From the NCBI GenBank assembly GCA_937952975.1, contig CALFXX010000011.1, positions 1-27,348 of the forward strand: a DNA stretch of 27,348 nucleotides, in the 5' to 3' direction. Below are positions 14,678 through 22,348 of this stretch, piece by piece. Within the stretch, counting starts at the first letter, position 1. Each line of letters opens with the position of its first letter. The notes beneath the pieces are model-generated. The model was not told the DNA's origin and searched no databases. It worked only from the letters and a program-made list of their open reading frames with translations. Source of the DNA: an uncultured Alcaligenaceae bacterium (GTDB lineage: Bacteria > Pseudomonadota > Gammaproteobacteria > Burkholderiales > Burkholderiaceae_B). The position numbers and the translations under genes are program-made.

Positions 14678-14976
14678 TTCAAGTCACGTTCATCACCAAC
14701 GACAATAAAGTCGTGTCAGCCCCTGAAGATAGCAATTTACTGCGGGTGTCGCTACGTGAAAAAGGTGGGATCCCTTTCAAATGTGGTGGGGGTATCTGTG
14801 GCACCTGTAAGTGCAAAATAGAAAGCGGCCTTGAGCATACAGACGAGATCAAAGCAAAAGAAAAAAGGCATCTCACACCCGAGGATTTTGCAGCAGGATA
14901 TCGGATGGCCTGCCAAACGTTTATCAAAGGGGATGTTAGTGTCTCGTGGGTACCGCTGGCGCTGCGCGTACGTTAG
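14674..14976 (+). CDS. [2Fe-2S] ferredoxin (second of two)
   Basis: Second plant-type ferredoxin, 100 residues. Ligands C37, C42 and C45 in FKCGGGICGTCKCK and C80 in YRMACQTF; an extra C47 follows the third ligand. The KAKEKRHLTPEDFAAGYRMACQ part resembles ferredoxins that serve oxygenases. It differs strongly from the first ferredoxin outside the cluster, so the pair is not a recent duplication. The ATG overlaps the stop of the unknown 99-residue gene, and its stop overlaps the end of the convergent lyase gene by four bases, so the locus is tightly packed. Confidence 0.9.
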   Translation: MIQVTFITNDNKVVSAPEDSNLLRVSLREKGGIPFKCGGGICGTCKCKIESGLEHTDEIKAKEKRHLTPEDFAAGYRMACQTFIKGDVSVSWVPLALRVR

Positions 14977-15878
14977 TCAGCGTGACTCGTTCGTGTCAGC
15001 CAAGTTTTGAACTCAAGATCACGTGCAAGTAGACGTCGTGCGGTGTGATAGTCGGGGCTTTCAACGGCAGGCAGTGCAGAGGTTTCACCCCGGCGCGCGG
15101 CTTCGAAGCTCGATACGCTTGCACGCGCAAGGTCTACCTGCTTCGCTGACGGAGTTAACTCTTCGTGGATGGCTGCGATCTGCGCTGGGTACACAGCACA
15201 TTTCGCCTTTAGCCCGATGCGCCGTGCCCATACGAGATCCAAACGTTGAGCCACTGGATCGCGATAGTTAAACGGGCAATCAATCGCGACGCGTCCGGCA
15301 GCACGGCAGTCAACCAGAAAACGGCTGCGCAGATGGTTGAGTTCGAGGCTGTCGGGCCCGCGTTCGGCGCCCAGATCAGCTGTGAGGTCTTCGGCGGCGA
15401 GCAGGCACGCGCTGACGCGCGGGCTGGCTGCCAAGATGCTTTGTATGCGTACGATGCCAAGTGCGGATTCGATGGTGGGTACGATCTCCGTCTGACCTGC
15501 CGGCAAACCCAATTCTGTCTCTAAGGCCTCGATGGCGTTTGCGAGCGCGATAATCTCGTCGGCGCTTTCTACATAGGGTAGAAAGATGACGTCTGGGGCG
15601 CCAGGCATAACGCCTTGCAGGTCAGCCAGGCCATCACCAGACAAACGATTGATACGCACCGCACCCACTGTGTTTTGTGGGCGACAGCGCGCCATCAACG
15701 CGGCGATTTTTGGCCGCGCAGCAGGGCGTTCGGCAGGCAAGGTGAACTCTTCTAGATCGGCAACCAGCACATCGGCGCGGCTATCAAGCGCAGCTTGTTG
15801 CGCACCTGCGTCGAGCCCCGAGGTGAAGAGCCAACTGCGGCGCAGTGTTGCCGGACGGCGTGAGGTGGTGGTGCTCAT
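14973..15878 (-). CDS. HpcH/HpaI aldolase / citrate lyase beta (CitE)-like protein
   Basis: TIM-barrel C-C bond lyase family acting on CoA thioesters or hydroxy acids (citramalyl-CoA, malyl-CoA and similar). The 301 residues show RRSWLFTSGLDA at the N-terminus, LVADLEEFTLPAERPAARP (the usual LDLEDxV position, here ADLEEF), VRINRLSGDG (substrate arginine), DVIFLPYVESADEI, IVPTIESALGI and LLAAEDLTADLG (Mg-binding glutamate and aspartate). It is the last gene of the TRAP operon, overlapping dctM by four bases (ATGA), so it probably cleaves a product of the imported compound. Exact substrate not determinable here. Confidence 0.85.
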   Translation of the reverse strand: MSTTTSRRPATLRRSWLFTSGLDAGAQQAALDSRADVLVADLEEFTLPAERPAARPKIAALMARCRPQNTVGAVRINRLSGDGLADLQGVMPGAPDVIFLPYVESADEIIALANAIEALETELGLPAGQTEIVPTIESALGIVRIQSILAASPRVSACLLAAEDLTADLGAERGPDSLELNHLRSRFLVDCRAAGRVAIDCPFNYRDPVAQRLDLVWARRIGLKAKCAVYPAQIAAIHEELTPSAKQVDLARASVSSFEAARRGETSALPAVESPDYHTARRLLARDLEFKTWLTRTSHAD

Positions 15879-17158
15879 TGGACATGCCTTGGAAGAAACA
15901 TGACAAGTTCGGGGATGAAGGTCACGAGCAGTAACACAGTGACCATCGCTAGCATCATCCAGTTCAGTGGGCGAAGCGTTTGCATCATGGTGATCCCGCC
16001 AATTTTGCAGGCTGCCATTAGATCAACGCCCACCGGTGGTGAGACTGCGCCGATCGCCATGTTGATTGTGAGTAAGATACCGAAGTGCACGGGGTCAATG
16101 TTGTAGTGAGCGAGCACTGGCATCACTACGGGCGCGACGATGATGATGATCGGAATCGCTTCCATGAAGGTGCCGAGCAGCAATAAAACCAGGGTGAGCA
16201 GTAGCAGCACGGTGATGCGGCTATCGGTCCAGTTTGCGAGTAATGCGGCCAGCGCTTGAGGCACTTGTTCGGCGACCAAAATCCAGGCGAAAAAGCCTGA
16301 GGCACCAATCATTAACAGAATTGAAGAGCTACCTTCACCCGCAGTTTTTAAACTTTGCCAAATAGCACGTAGCGACAAACTGCGATACCAAAAAAGACCG
16401 ATTAACAGTGAGTAAACGATCGCACTTGAAGCGGCCTCAGATGCGGTGAAGATTCCTAAACGTATGCCGCCGATAATGAGCACTGGCACCATCAAAGCAG
16501 GTACCGCATCTAACAGCGCCGCGCGTAACTCGGCCCATTCAAAGGGTTTGCCGCCGCTCCAGTTGTACTTGCGTGCTTGCCAGACCGCGATGCAGATTAA
16601 TGAGAGGCTTAACAGCACAGCCGGTACGATGCCTGCCATAAAAAGCTTTCCGACCGAGGTGTTAGTTGTGGTGCCATAGATGATAAGTACGATGCTGGGC
16701 GGCACGATTGTCGCCGTCGTGCCGGCGCAGCCGACCAGAGCACAGCTAAAGCCCTTGTCGTAGCCGGCCCGAGCCATGGCTGGCAGCAGCAGGCTACCGA
16801 TGGCGACCACATCAGCCACACCAGACCCCGATAGGGCGCCGAACACTAGGCACGACATCACGGCGACGACGGCTAGGCCACCCTTGATGTCACCGACGAT
16901 CGCTGCGCACAAGCGCACGATGCGTTGGGTTAAGCCTGCCGCATTCATCAATTGCGCGGCCAAAATGAAGAGCGGAATGGCCAACAGGGTAAAGCTATCT
17001 AAGCCCGTGACAAACTGCTGCGCTGCGACGGCGACCGGTGCAGCATCAAATAAAAATAAGTATGCCAAGCCGGCCAGTACCATGCCGTACACGATGGGCA
17101 GATCAACCAACATTGTGAGCATAAACATACCCACCAAAAAAAGAGCGCCGGTCGACAT
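15875..17158 (-). CDS. dctM: TRAP transporter large permease, DctM subunit
   Basis: Main membrane channel of a sodium-driven TRAP importer for organic acids. From ATG 17158 it has 427 residues, the normal DctM length, with about 12 hydrophobic segments. Visible family pieces are DLPIVYGMVLAGLAYL, LLAIPLFILAAQLMNAAGLTQRIV, GALSGSGVADVVAIGSLLLPAMARAGY, GTTATIVPPSIVLIIYG and the late GAVSPPVGVDLMAACKIGGI. A longer frame begins at 17200 inside dctQ, but ATG 17158 has AGGA 8 bases upstream and starts right after the dctQ stop, so I prefer it. Overlaps the lyase gene by four bases. Confidence 0.93.
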   Translation of the reverse strand: MSTGALFLVGMFMLTMLVDLPIVYGMVLAGLAYLFLFDAAPVAVAAQQFVTGLDSFTLLAIPLFILAAQLMNAAGLTQRIVRLCAAIVGDIKGGLAVVAVMSCLVFGALSGSGVADVVAIGSLLLPAMARAGYDKGFSCALVGCAGTTATIVPPSIVLIIYGTTTNTSVGKLFMAGIVPAVLLSLSLICIAVWQARKYNWSGGKPFEWAELRAALLDAVPALMVPVLIIGGIRLGIFTASEAASSAIVYSLLIGLFWYRSLSLRAIWQSLKTAGEGSSSILLMIGASGFFAWILVAEQVPQALAALLANWTDSRITVLLLLTLVLLLLGTFMEAIPIIIIVAPVVMPVLAHYNIDPVHFGILLTINMAIGAVSPPVGVDLMAACKIGGITMMQTLRPLNWMMLAMVTVLLLVTFIPELVMFLPRHVQ

Positions 17159-17160
17159 TG

Positions 17161-17655
17161 TTAATCCTGAGAAAATTCTTCGACGTGAGCTGGTGGCCAA
17201 GGCTCAAAAAACTGCGCGATGTGCACCACGGCTGTGATGGCGCAGGCAATCGGTAAAGCTAGGTAGACGAAGCCTGCTGACACTTCAGTGGCGGGTAACA
17301 TCTGACCCATCGTCATCTGAGCAAGTAGCCAGCCAGCCCAGCCCAAAATGATCAGCCCAATCGTGGTCAAAGCGTGGTTGATGCGATCGACTGTGGCAAG
17401 TATGCGTGGGCTCTTAACCATAAAAGGTAGCAGGCCTGCCATGAGATGGCTGCGGTCACGACTACAGGCCACTGCGCCTATAAAAGCAGACCACACCAAC
17501 ACCAACCTTGGTAGTTCTTCAGCCCAGCGCGGCGTATTGTGAGTGATGAAACGCTGGAACACGACGATGGTGACTAACACCGCAAGCACGGCGCAAGCCA
17601 CCCCAACGAATACTTTGCTCAAGGCTGAGAGGTGGTATGAAATGCGTGTCAGCAT
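17161..17655 (-). CDS. dctQ: TRAP transporter small permease, DctQ subunit
   Basis: Small membrane subunit that joins DctM. From ATG 17655 (164 residues) there are four hydrophobic segments, with the family motif RWAEELPRLVLVWSAFIGAVACSRDRSHL near residues 43-71. The ATG overlaps the dctP stop by one base (TGATG). An upstream in-frame TTG at 17658 is possible but less likely. The end is 2 bases before the preferred dctM start. Confidence 0.9.
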   Translation of the reverse strand: MLTRISYHLSALSKVFVGVACAVLAVLVTIVVFQRFITHNTPRWAEELPRLVLVWSAFIGAVACSRDRSHLMAGLLPFMVKSPRILATVDRINHALTTIGLIILGWAGWLLAQMTMGQMLPATEVSAGFVYLALPIACAITAVVHIAQFFEPWPPAHVEEFSQD

Positions 17656-18644
17656 CAATTCGCCTCGCGGTACTTCTTAAGTAAGCCCATCAACTCGGGG
17701 CCGTAAGTCACCTCGTAGGTCTTCCAGATTGGGGCAACCGCTGCGGCGAACGGAGCCTTATCCACTTCGTTGATCTGCATGCCTTTTTCTTTTAATTGGG
17801 CGATGAATTGGGCGTCGCTTTCAGCGATCATGCGACGCTGTTGATCCCGCCAGTGGTCGGCTGCGGCTTTCACGACCTTGCGATCGTCGGCAGAGATGCG
17901 ACCCCAGGTTGCCCTAGAGATCACAAGGCTTGCAGGGCTCCAGACGTGGCCGGTTAAAGAGAGGTACTTTTGGACTTCAAAAAAAGATGAAGTGTAGATG
18001 ATCGAGAGCGGGTTTTCTTGGGCATCGAACACCTTTTGTTGCAACGCCGAGTAGAGCTCACCAAAAGCAAGCGGGGCGGGATTCGCGCCGAGCGCTATAA
18101 AGGTGTCTAGCCGCATCTTGTCCGGCGTAACACGTGTTTTTAAGCCCTTTAAATCAGCTGGTGTGCTGATTGGACCGCGATTATTGGTGATGTGGCGGTA
18201 ACCGTTCTCCCACCAAGACAACAGCACAAGGCCTTTGGCGTCGCCGATCTTTTCGAGAGCCGCCCCCAGTTCGCCATCGTAGGCCTTATATGCTTGAGCT
18301 GCGGTGTTCCAGGAATAGGGCAGCTCGACCACACCGAAACGTGCGTCTACGGGTTGCAATGAACCAGAGCCGATGATGGCAGCACCCTGGCTGCCGATTT
18401 GCATGCCTTCAACCATGGTCTTCTCGTTACCGAGCTGGCTGCTTGGAAATAAGATGAAATTCACCCGCCCAGCTGTCTTGTCTTTGACCTCGGCCGCGAA
18501 GCCTTCTGCAGCCTTATGCCAGCTGTGGCTTGCAGCAAGCACGTGACCTAGCTTGATATCAACTGCCTGCGCGGCGGGTGCAGCAGTTAGGGTGAGACTG
18601 AGGGCGGAAAGTAGAGTTGCAAGCTTGTGTGAAGGTAATTGCAT
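17655..18644 (-). CDS. dctP: TRAP transporter solute-binding protein, DctP family
   Basis: Periplasmic binding protein that delivers substrate to DctQM. The 329 residues begin with a clear signal peptide (LATLLSALSLTLTAAPAAQA, cut near residue 27). Then come VDIKLGHVLAASHSWHKAAEGFAAEV, FPSSQLGNEKTMVEGMQIG, LKGLKTRVTPDKMRLDTFIALGANPAPLAFGELYSALQQKVFDAQENP and a C-terminal helical region. The RVTP segment has the conserved arginine that binds the substrate carboxylate. It opens the operon dctP-dctQ-dctM-lyase, all genes touching. The Bug-type binding protein 5 kb away is a second, separate uptake protein. The compound is not identifiable. Confidence 0.93.
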   Translation of the reverse strand: MQLPSHKLATLLSALSLTLTAAPAAQAVDIKLGHVLAASHSWHKAAEGFAAEVKDKTAGRVNFILFPSSQLGNEKTMVEGMQIGSQGAAIIGSGSLQPVDARFGVVELPYSWNTAAQAYKAYDGELGAALEKIGDAKGLVLLSWWENGYRHITNNRGPISTPADLKGLKTRVTPDKMRLDTFIALGANPAPLAFGELYSALQQKVFDAQENPLSIIYTSSFFEVQKYLSLTGHVWSPASLVISRATWGRISADDRKVVKAAADHWRDQQRRMIAESDAQFIAQLKEKGMQINEVDKAPFAAAVAPIWKTYEVTYGPELMGLLKKYREAN

Positions 18645-18714
18645 GGCAGGGTCCTTGGTGAGTGGTGGGACGAGTGTGACATGGTGGTTATTGAAAGCAG
18701 CAGTACAAAAAATC

Positions 18715-18837
18715 TAGAGCAACTGGTCTTGAAAAGTTGGTTTCGAAGGTCGTTGGATCGTGATCGAATTCTTCGCGAGCACGTGCCACGCATCATTCAA
18801 TCGTCGCAGCTTCGTTAATTAGGACGTCATCGCGCAT
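18715..18837 (-). pseudogene. hepT: Decayed HepT (HEPN) toxin relic downstream of mntA
   Basis: On the minus strand an ATG at 18837, inside the last codons of the MNT gene, opens MRDDVLINEAATIE, then TGA (18795-18793), then in the same frame CVARAREEFDHDPTTFETNFSR. This follows the usual HepT N-terminus (LINKAATIERCVAR...EE...NF, then QD). A CGA- or CGT-to-TGA change would explain the stop. After NFSR the frame shifts: QDQLL appears in another frame and is cut by TAG. The HEPN catalytic part is missing. The overlap with the upstream gene is the normal mntA-hepT arrangement, which supports a lost toxin. Confidence 0.75.
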
Positions 18838-19249
18838 ACACGTGCCCTTCACGGGTGATGGTGTGAAGTAGTGGTTCGCGCGCCTCGTCAAGCGCTAGCT
18901 TTTCACTTAAAACGAAGACTTCAAATAGGTGAGCCTGCAAACCCGTATCCCACAGAGTTTTGCCAGTTGAAATCACTTGAGACTGCATCACGGTTGATGC
19001 TGCGCGCAGGTCGAGTAGATCAACTTCGCCGTTTACCAAGTTTGCGATCTCGTTTGATAGCGACCACAGCAGGTTAGGGTCAATATAGCCAGACGCCAAT
19101 ATCGCCAAGTCAAGGTCGCTATCTGATCGGGGTGTGCCTCGGGCTTGGCTCCCGAAGACATAGAGAGCCATGAGATTGGGTATCTTTGCTTGCACTAAGG
19201 CTAATATGGCCCCGTCTGGCGCTAGCATTGTTATCAGTCGTGAATGCAT
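18827..19249 (-). CDS. mntA: MNT-type nucleotidyltransferase antitoxin, toxin partner lost
   Basis: Minimal nucleotidyltransferase of the MntA family; in known pairs MntA neutralises the HepT RNase by AMPylating it. The 140 residues contain the nucleotidyltransferase motif YVFGSQARGTPRSDSDLDLAI (about residues 30-50) with the GS pair and both metal-binding aspartates, and a third acidic position in EVDLLDL. Length fits and no damage is visible. The downstream HepT frame is broken, so this antitoxin seems orphaned. M8 is an alternative start. Confidence 0.85.
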   Translation of the reverse strand: MHSRLITMLAPDGAILALVQAKIPNLMALYVFGSQARGTPRSDSDLDLAILASGYIDPNLLWSLSNEIANLVNGEVDLLDLRAASTVMQSQVISTGKTLWDTGLQAHLFEVFVLSEKLALDEAREPLLHTITREGHVYAR

Positions 19250-19470
19250 AGAGGTCTAGTGCAGCGGCGTTGAACAACGAAGTGGCTCAGCAAGCAAGCG
19301 CTGATGTTTTTTTAGGACTCTACCATAGCATTGGCGGTTCATCCTGCGAGGGGTTGGTACGACCTAAGTCACTGTGTTCATTCCTCCAAACGCCCCTACA
19401 ATCAACGCAACGGTGAGCGGGTCGACGCATTTCGCTCAAGACAAGCGCCGATAGTCGCTATCCTAGCCTG
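19250..19470. other. Gap between mntA and the DUF2868 gene
   Basis: This 221-bp divergent spacer must hold promoters for both flanking genes. I could not assign convincing hexamers, repeats or hairpins. No small gene seen. Confidence 0.4.
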
Positions 19471-20877
19471 ATGCCCGACCCCGAGCATCCAACATTAATG
19501 CAGAACCGTATGGTCTTGAAAGAGTCTTGGCTGTGTGAGGCGTTTCGTCTTAAAGAGACGCATTGGGGGCAGCTCGACGATCGGGCTGCCTGTTTTCGGG
19601 CGGCGCGCGAACCCACTGCAGCGCGGCAAATCGCTGCGCGCGCGAATCTACTTGGAGAGTCGACTGGTGTCTCGCTGGCGCTTGGGCGGGTGCAGTCTGG
19701 ACTTTGGGTTGCCCTCATTGTTTTGTTGGGGGGCGCTGGACTGGCGGGTGCTAGTGCTGTCTCGGCGGCACTGGGTACCGGGCCTCAGTCGGTCAATGTG
19801 GTGTCGGCGCTCGTTGTGCTGCTCGGCGTCAATCTCTTTAGTCTGGTGCTATGGCTCTTCACTTTGCTAATCGGGGCGGGCTCTGGCGGATTGCTTGCAC
19901 AGGGTTGGCAATGGTTGGTTCGCAAATTTGCAACCGGGCCCGAGGTTGCACTGGCCGGGCAAGCCTGGTGGTCACTTTGGCAGCAGGCGGGTGGGCTGCG
20001 CTGGGTGCTCAGCAGTGTGACGCATGCCTCGTGGCTCGTCGCGAGCTTGGCAATGCTTGTGGTACTTTCTTTTACCCTGTCGACTCGTCACTTTAGTTTT
20101 GCTTGGGAGACAACGCTCTTGTCGGCAGACAGCTTTGTCGCCTTGACGCAGTTCTTGGGGGCCGTGCCGCAGTGGTTTGGCGTGGCGATCCCAGATAGTG
20201 AAACGGTTCGCGCAAGCGGTCACCTATCTACAAATTCAGTGCATGCGCAGGCGCTCTGGGCGAGATGGCTCATGGGTGCTGTGGCCTTTTACGGAGTGAT
20301 GCCGAGGCTAACATTACTGATCGTCAGCCTGGTGATGGTAGCGCGAGCGTTACCTCGTACCCAACCACCATTAATGTCGCCTTACTATCAGGCCCTACTT
20401 GCAAAAATGCAGCCTGTCGCGCTATCACCTGAGGGGCTTTTGCCGGCTCAAGTGGGGCCTGTTTGTCCGCCTTCGCGCAAGGGAGGCAACAGCGCAACGC
20501 AAGCTATGATTACTGGAATTGAACTAGAAGGCGAGTGGCCACCTTCTGGGCTAGGGTCTGTAATTGTTCATACCATCATGATCGACTCGCGCGACAGCCG
20601 AAACATTGCTCTGGATCACGTGGCGCAATTGAATCCCCGGCGTTTGGTCATCGCTTGCAATGCCCAACACACTCCCGATCGAGGGACGCTACGTTTGGTT
20701 ATTGAATTGTCATCCTATGCGAGCCAGTCCCTAGTCTGGCTGCGGTCTCCTGAGGGTGGCGATGGACGTATCCAACTTTGGAAAGATCAACTGCATGCCA
20801 TGTGCGGGGTCGAATTATTAGTGACCTCCTCGCTTACAACCGTCTCAGTTTGGTTAGGACGCTCAGATGAGTCATGA
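19471..20877 (+). CDS. DUF2868 membrane protein
   Basis: Function unknown. The 468-residue product has an N-terminal cytosolic helical part (WLCEAFRLKETHWGQLDDRAACF), then about four membrane segments near residues 75-97, 108-134, 188-208 and 268-292. A soluble C-terminal domain (about 330-468) follows. Members are typically encoded directly before a DUF3482 GTPase, as here, where the two genes overlap by 11 bases. This points to a membrane-anchored GTPase complex. The start is uncertain: ATG 19471 or ATG 19510 (MVLKESWL), the latter closer to the conserved region; neither has a strong ribosome binding site. Confidence 0.85.
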   Translation: MPDPEHPTLMQNRMVLKESWLCEAFRLKETHWGQLDDRAACFRAAREPTAARQIAARANLLGESTGVSLALGRVQSGLWVALIVLLGGAGLAGASAVSAALGTGPQSVNVVSALVVLLGVNLFSLVLWLFTLLIGAGSGGLLAQGWQWLVRKFATGPEVALAGQAWWSLWQQAGGLRWVLSSVTHASWLVASLAMLVVLSFTLSTRHFSFAWETTLLSADSFVALTQFLGAVPQWFGVAIPDSETVRASGHLSTNSVHAQALWARWLMGAVAFYGVMPRLTLLIVSLVMVARALPRTQPPLMSPYYQALLAKMQPVALSPEGLLPAQVGPVCPPSRKGGNSATQAMITGIELEGEWPPSGLGSVIVHTIMIDSRDSRNIALDHVAQLNPRRLVIACNAQHTPDRGTLRLVIELSSYASQSLVWLRSPEGGDGRIQLWKDQLHAMCGVELLVTSSLTTVSVWLGRSDES

Positions 20878-22264
20878 CTTAAGTACCCTGCAAATTGCTG
20901 TCGTGGGGCATACCAACACAGGTAAAACATCCTTGTTGCGTACGTTAACTAAAGACGTTAATTTTGGCGTGGTTGCCGATGCGCCGGGAACAACAAAACA
21001 GGTTCACGGCGCGCAAGTCAAGTTGGACGGTGCCCCTGTTGCCGTTCTGTTTGATACCCCAGGCGTTGAAGACAGTATGGGGTTGTTTGACTATCTTGAA
21101 CAAATTTCGCGCCCCTTAGACCGCATGGATGGGCCCGATCGAATCTGGTCCTTTTTAAAGAGCCCAGAAGCCCTTGGGCAGTACGAACAAGAAGCACGCG
21201 TCCTCAATAAGTTGCTGGATTGCCAAGCCGGACTCTATGTCATTGATGCGCGAGAACCGGTGTTAGCGAAACATAAAGATGAACTTTTTATCCTTGCCAG
21301 CTGCGGTCGACCCTTGCTACCCATTTTAAACTTTGTTGCGAGCGCTGCGTCCCGTTCTGCGCAGTGGCGCGACACCCTTTCGCGGCTTGGACTGCACACT
21401 TGCGTTGAGTTTGACAGCGTCAGTCCACCCATTGACGGTGAGGAAGTTCTTTATCAAACGCTTTCGATTGTTTTACCGTTACATCAATCGGTATTGTCTG
21501 GGCTGCAACTCCAAGCCGCAAAACAGAAGCTCGTACGTCGCGCAGAGGGTATGACATTGATTGCAGAGCTGTTAATCGATCTTACCTCGCTACACACTAC
21601 AACGAGTTCTGAGCAGCGTCTGCTTGAGCAGGCTATCTGTGCGCAGCAAGCCGCAGTTCGCCAAAGAGAGCACGCTTGCGTTCAGGCATTATTGGCTCTA
21701 TTTCGGTTCAGGCAAGATGACTATTTAGCGAACCCTTTGCCAATATCGGATGGCCGCCTGACGATCGATCTGTTTAATCCTCAGGCACTGAAAGATATGG
21801 GTTTACACATGGGTAAAGGAGTTGCGGCGGGTGTTGTTGCTGGCGCTGTTGCAGATGTCTTGAGCGCGGGCTTAAGCCTCGGAACTGGCATGCTTATCGG
21901 AGCTATTGCAGGTGGTGCAACGCAGGGTTTCAGTCGCTTAGGAACGCGTATGCTGAGCCACTTTCGAGGGTTTCGTGAATTGACCGTACAAGATGAAGTG
22001 TTACAGTTTGTGAGGCTGAGGCAGGTTCAATTACTTGCGGCGCTTGAGCGGCGCGGGCATGCCTCCGTTTCGCCCGTTCAGTTAAACCCGCAAGATGACA
22101 AAATAAAATACCTAGTCAAGAGGTTTCCAAAGCCCTTGCGGCAAGCGCGTGCTCACCCTGAATGGTCTTCAGTCGGTAGTAATTTCCAGGATGGTCATTC
22201 TAGACAGCGTGCGATACTTGCCTTAGCAAAAACGGTTTCAACCGACGCGGAATGGCGCCATTGA
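20867..22264 (+). CDS. DUF3482 GTPase-domain protein
   Basis: Era/YeeP-like P-loop GTPase with a C-terminal DUF3482 domain, 465 residues, cellular role unknown. G1 is GHTNTGKTSLL (about residues 14-24), G2 likely the threonines of DAPGTTK, G3 DTPGVED. The usual G4 NKxD is not seen; LPILNF occupies that place, so base recognition may be altered. A glycine-rich membrane-like stretch (KGVAAGVVAGAVADVLSAG, then GLSLGTGMLIGAIAGG, about 318-352) looks like a glycine zipper and could insert into or sit on the membrane. The frame starts inside the end of the DUF2868 gene, so both are co-translated. Confidence 0.85.
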   Translation: MSHDLSTLQIAVVGHTNTGKTSLLRTLTKDVNFGVVADAPGTTKQVHGAQVKLDGAPVAVLFDTPGVEDSMGLFDYLEQISRPLDRMDGPDRIWSFLKSPEALGQYEQEARVLNKLLDCQAGLYVIDAREPVLAKHKDELFILASCGRPLLPILNFVASAASRSAQWRDTLSRLGLHTCVEFDSVSPPIDGEEVLYQTLSIVLPLHQSVLSGLQLQAAKQKLVRRAEGMTLIAELLIDLTSLHTTTSSEQRLLEQAICAQQAAVRQREHACVQALLALFRFRQDDYLANPLPISDGRLTIDLFNPQALKDMGLHMGKGVAAGVVAGAVADVLSAGLSLGTGMLIGAIAGGATQGFSRLGTRMLSHFRGFRELTVQDEVLQFVRLRQVQLLAALERRGHASVSPVQLNPQDDKIKYLVKRFPKPLRQARAHPEWSSVGSNFQDGHSRQRAILALAKTVSTDAEWRH

Positions 22265-22265
22265 G

Positions 22266-22307
22266 CGAAACTGAAGGTATTTCAAGTCAGCTTTCGTTTG
22301 AATTTTT
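22266..22307 (+). terminator. Possible terminator after the DUF3482 gene
   Basis: CGAAACTGA (22266-22274) can pair with TCAG-c-TTTCG (22287-22296) with one bulged C and a 12-base loop, then TTTGAATTTTT. It lies just after the stop at 22264 and before a convergent gene end. The stem is AT-rich, so strength is moderate. Confidence 0.45.
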
Positions 22308-22348
22308 AAGGGGTAGTTTCGATTATTAATCATTCGCCATGCATCAAA

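Noticed and set aside
17159..17200. Longer dctM start at 17200 inside dctQ
   Set aside because: ATG 17158 has a better ribosome site and follows the dctQ stop directly. The extra 14 residues are not typical of DctM.
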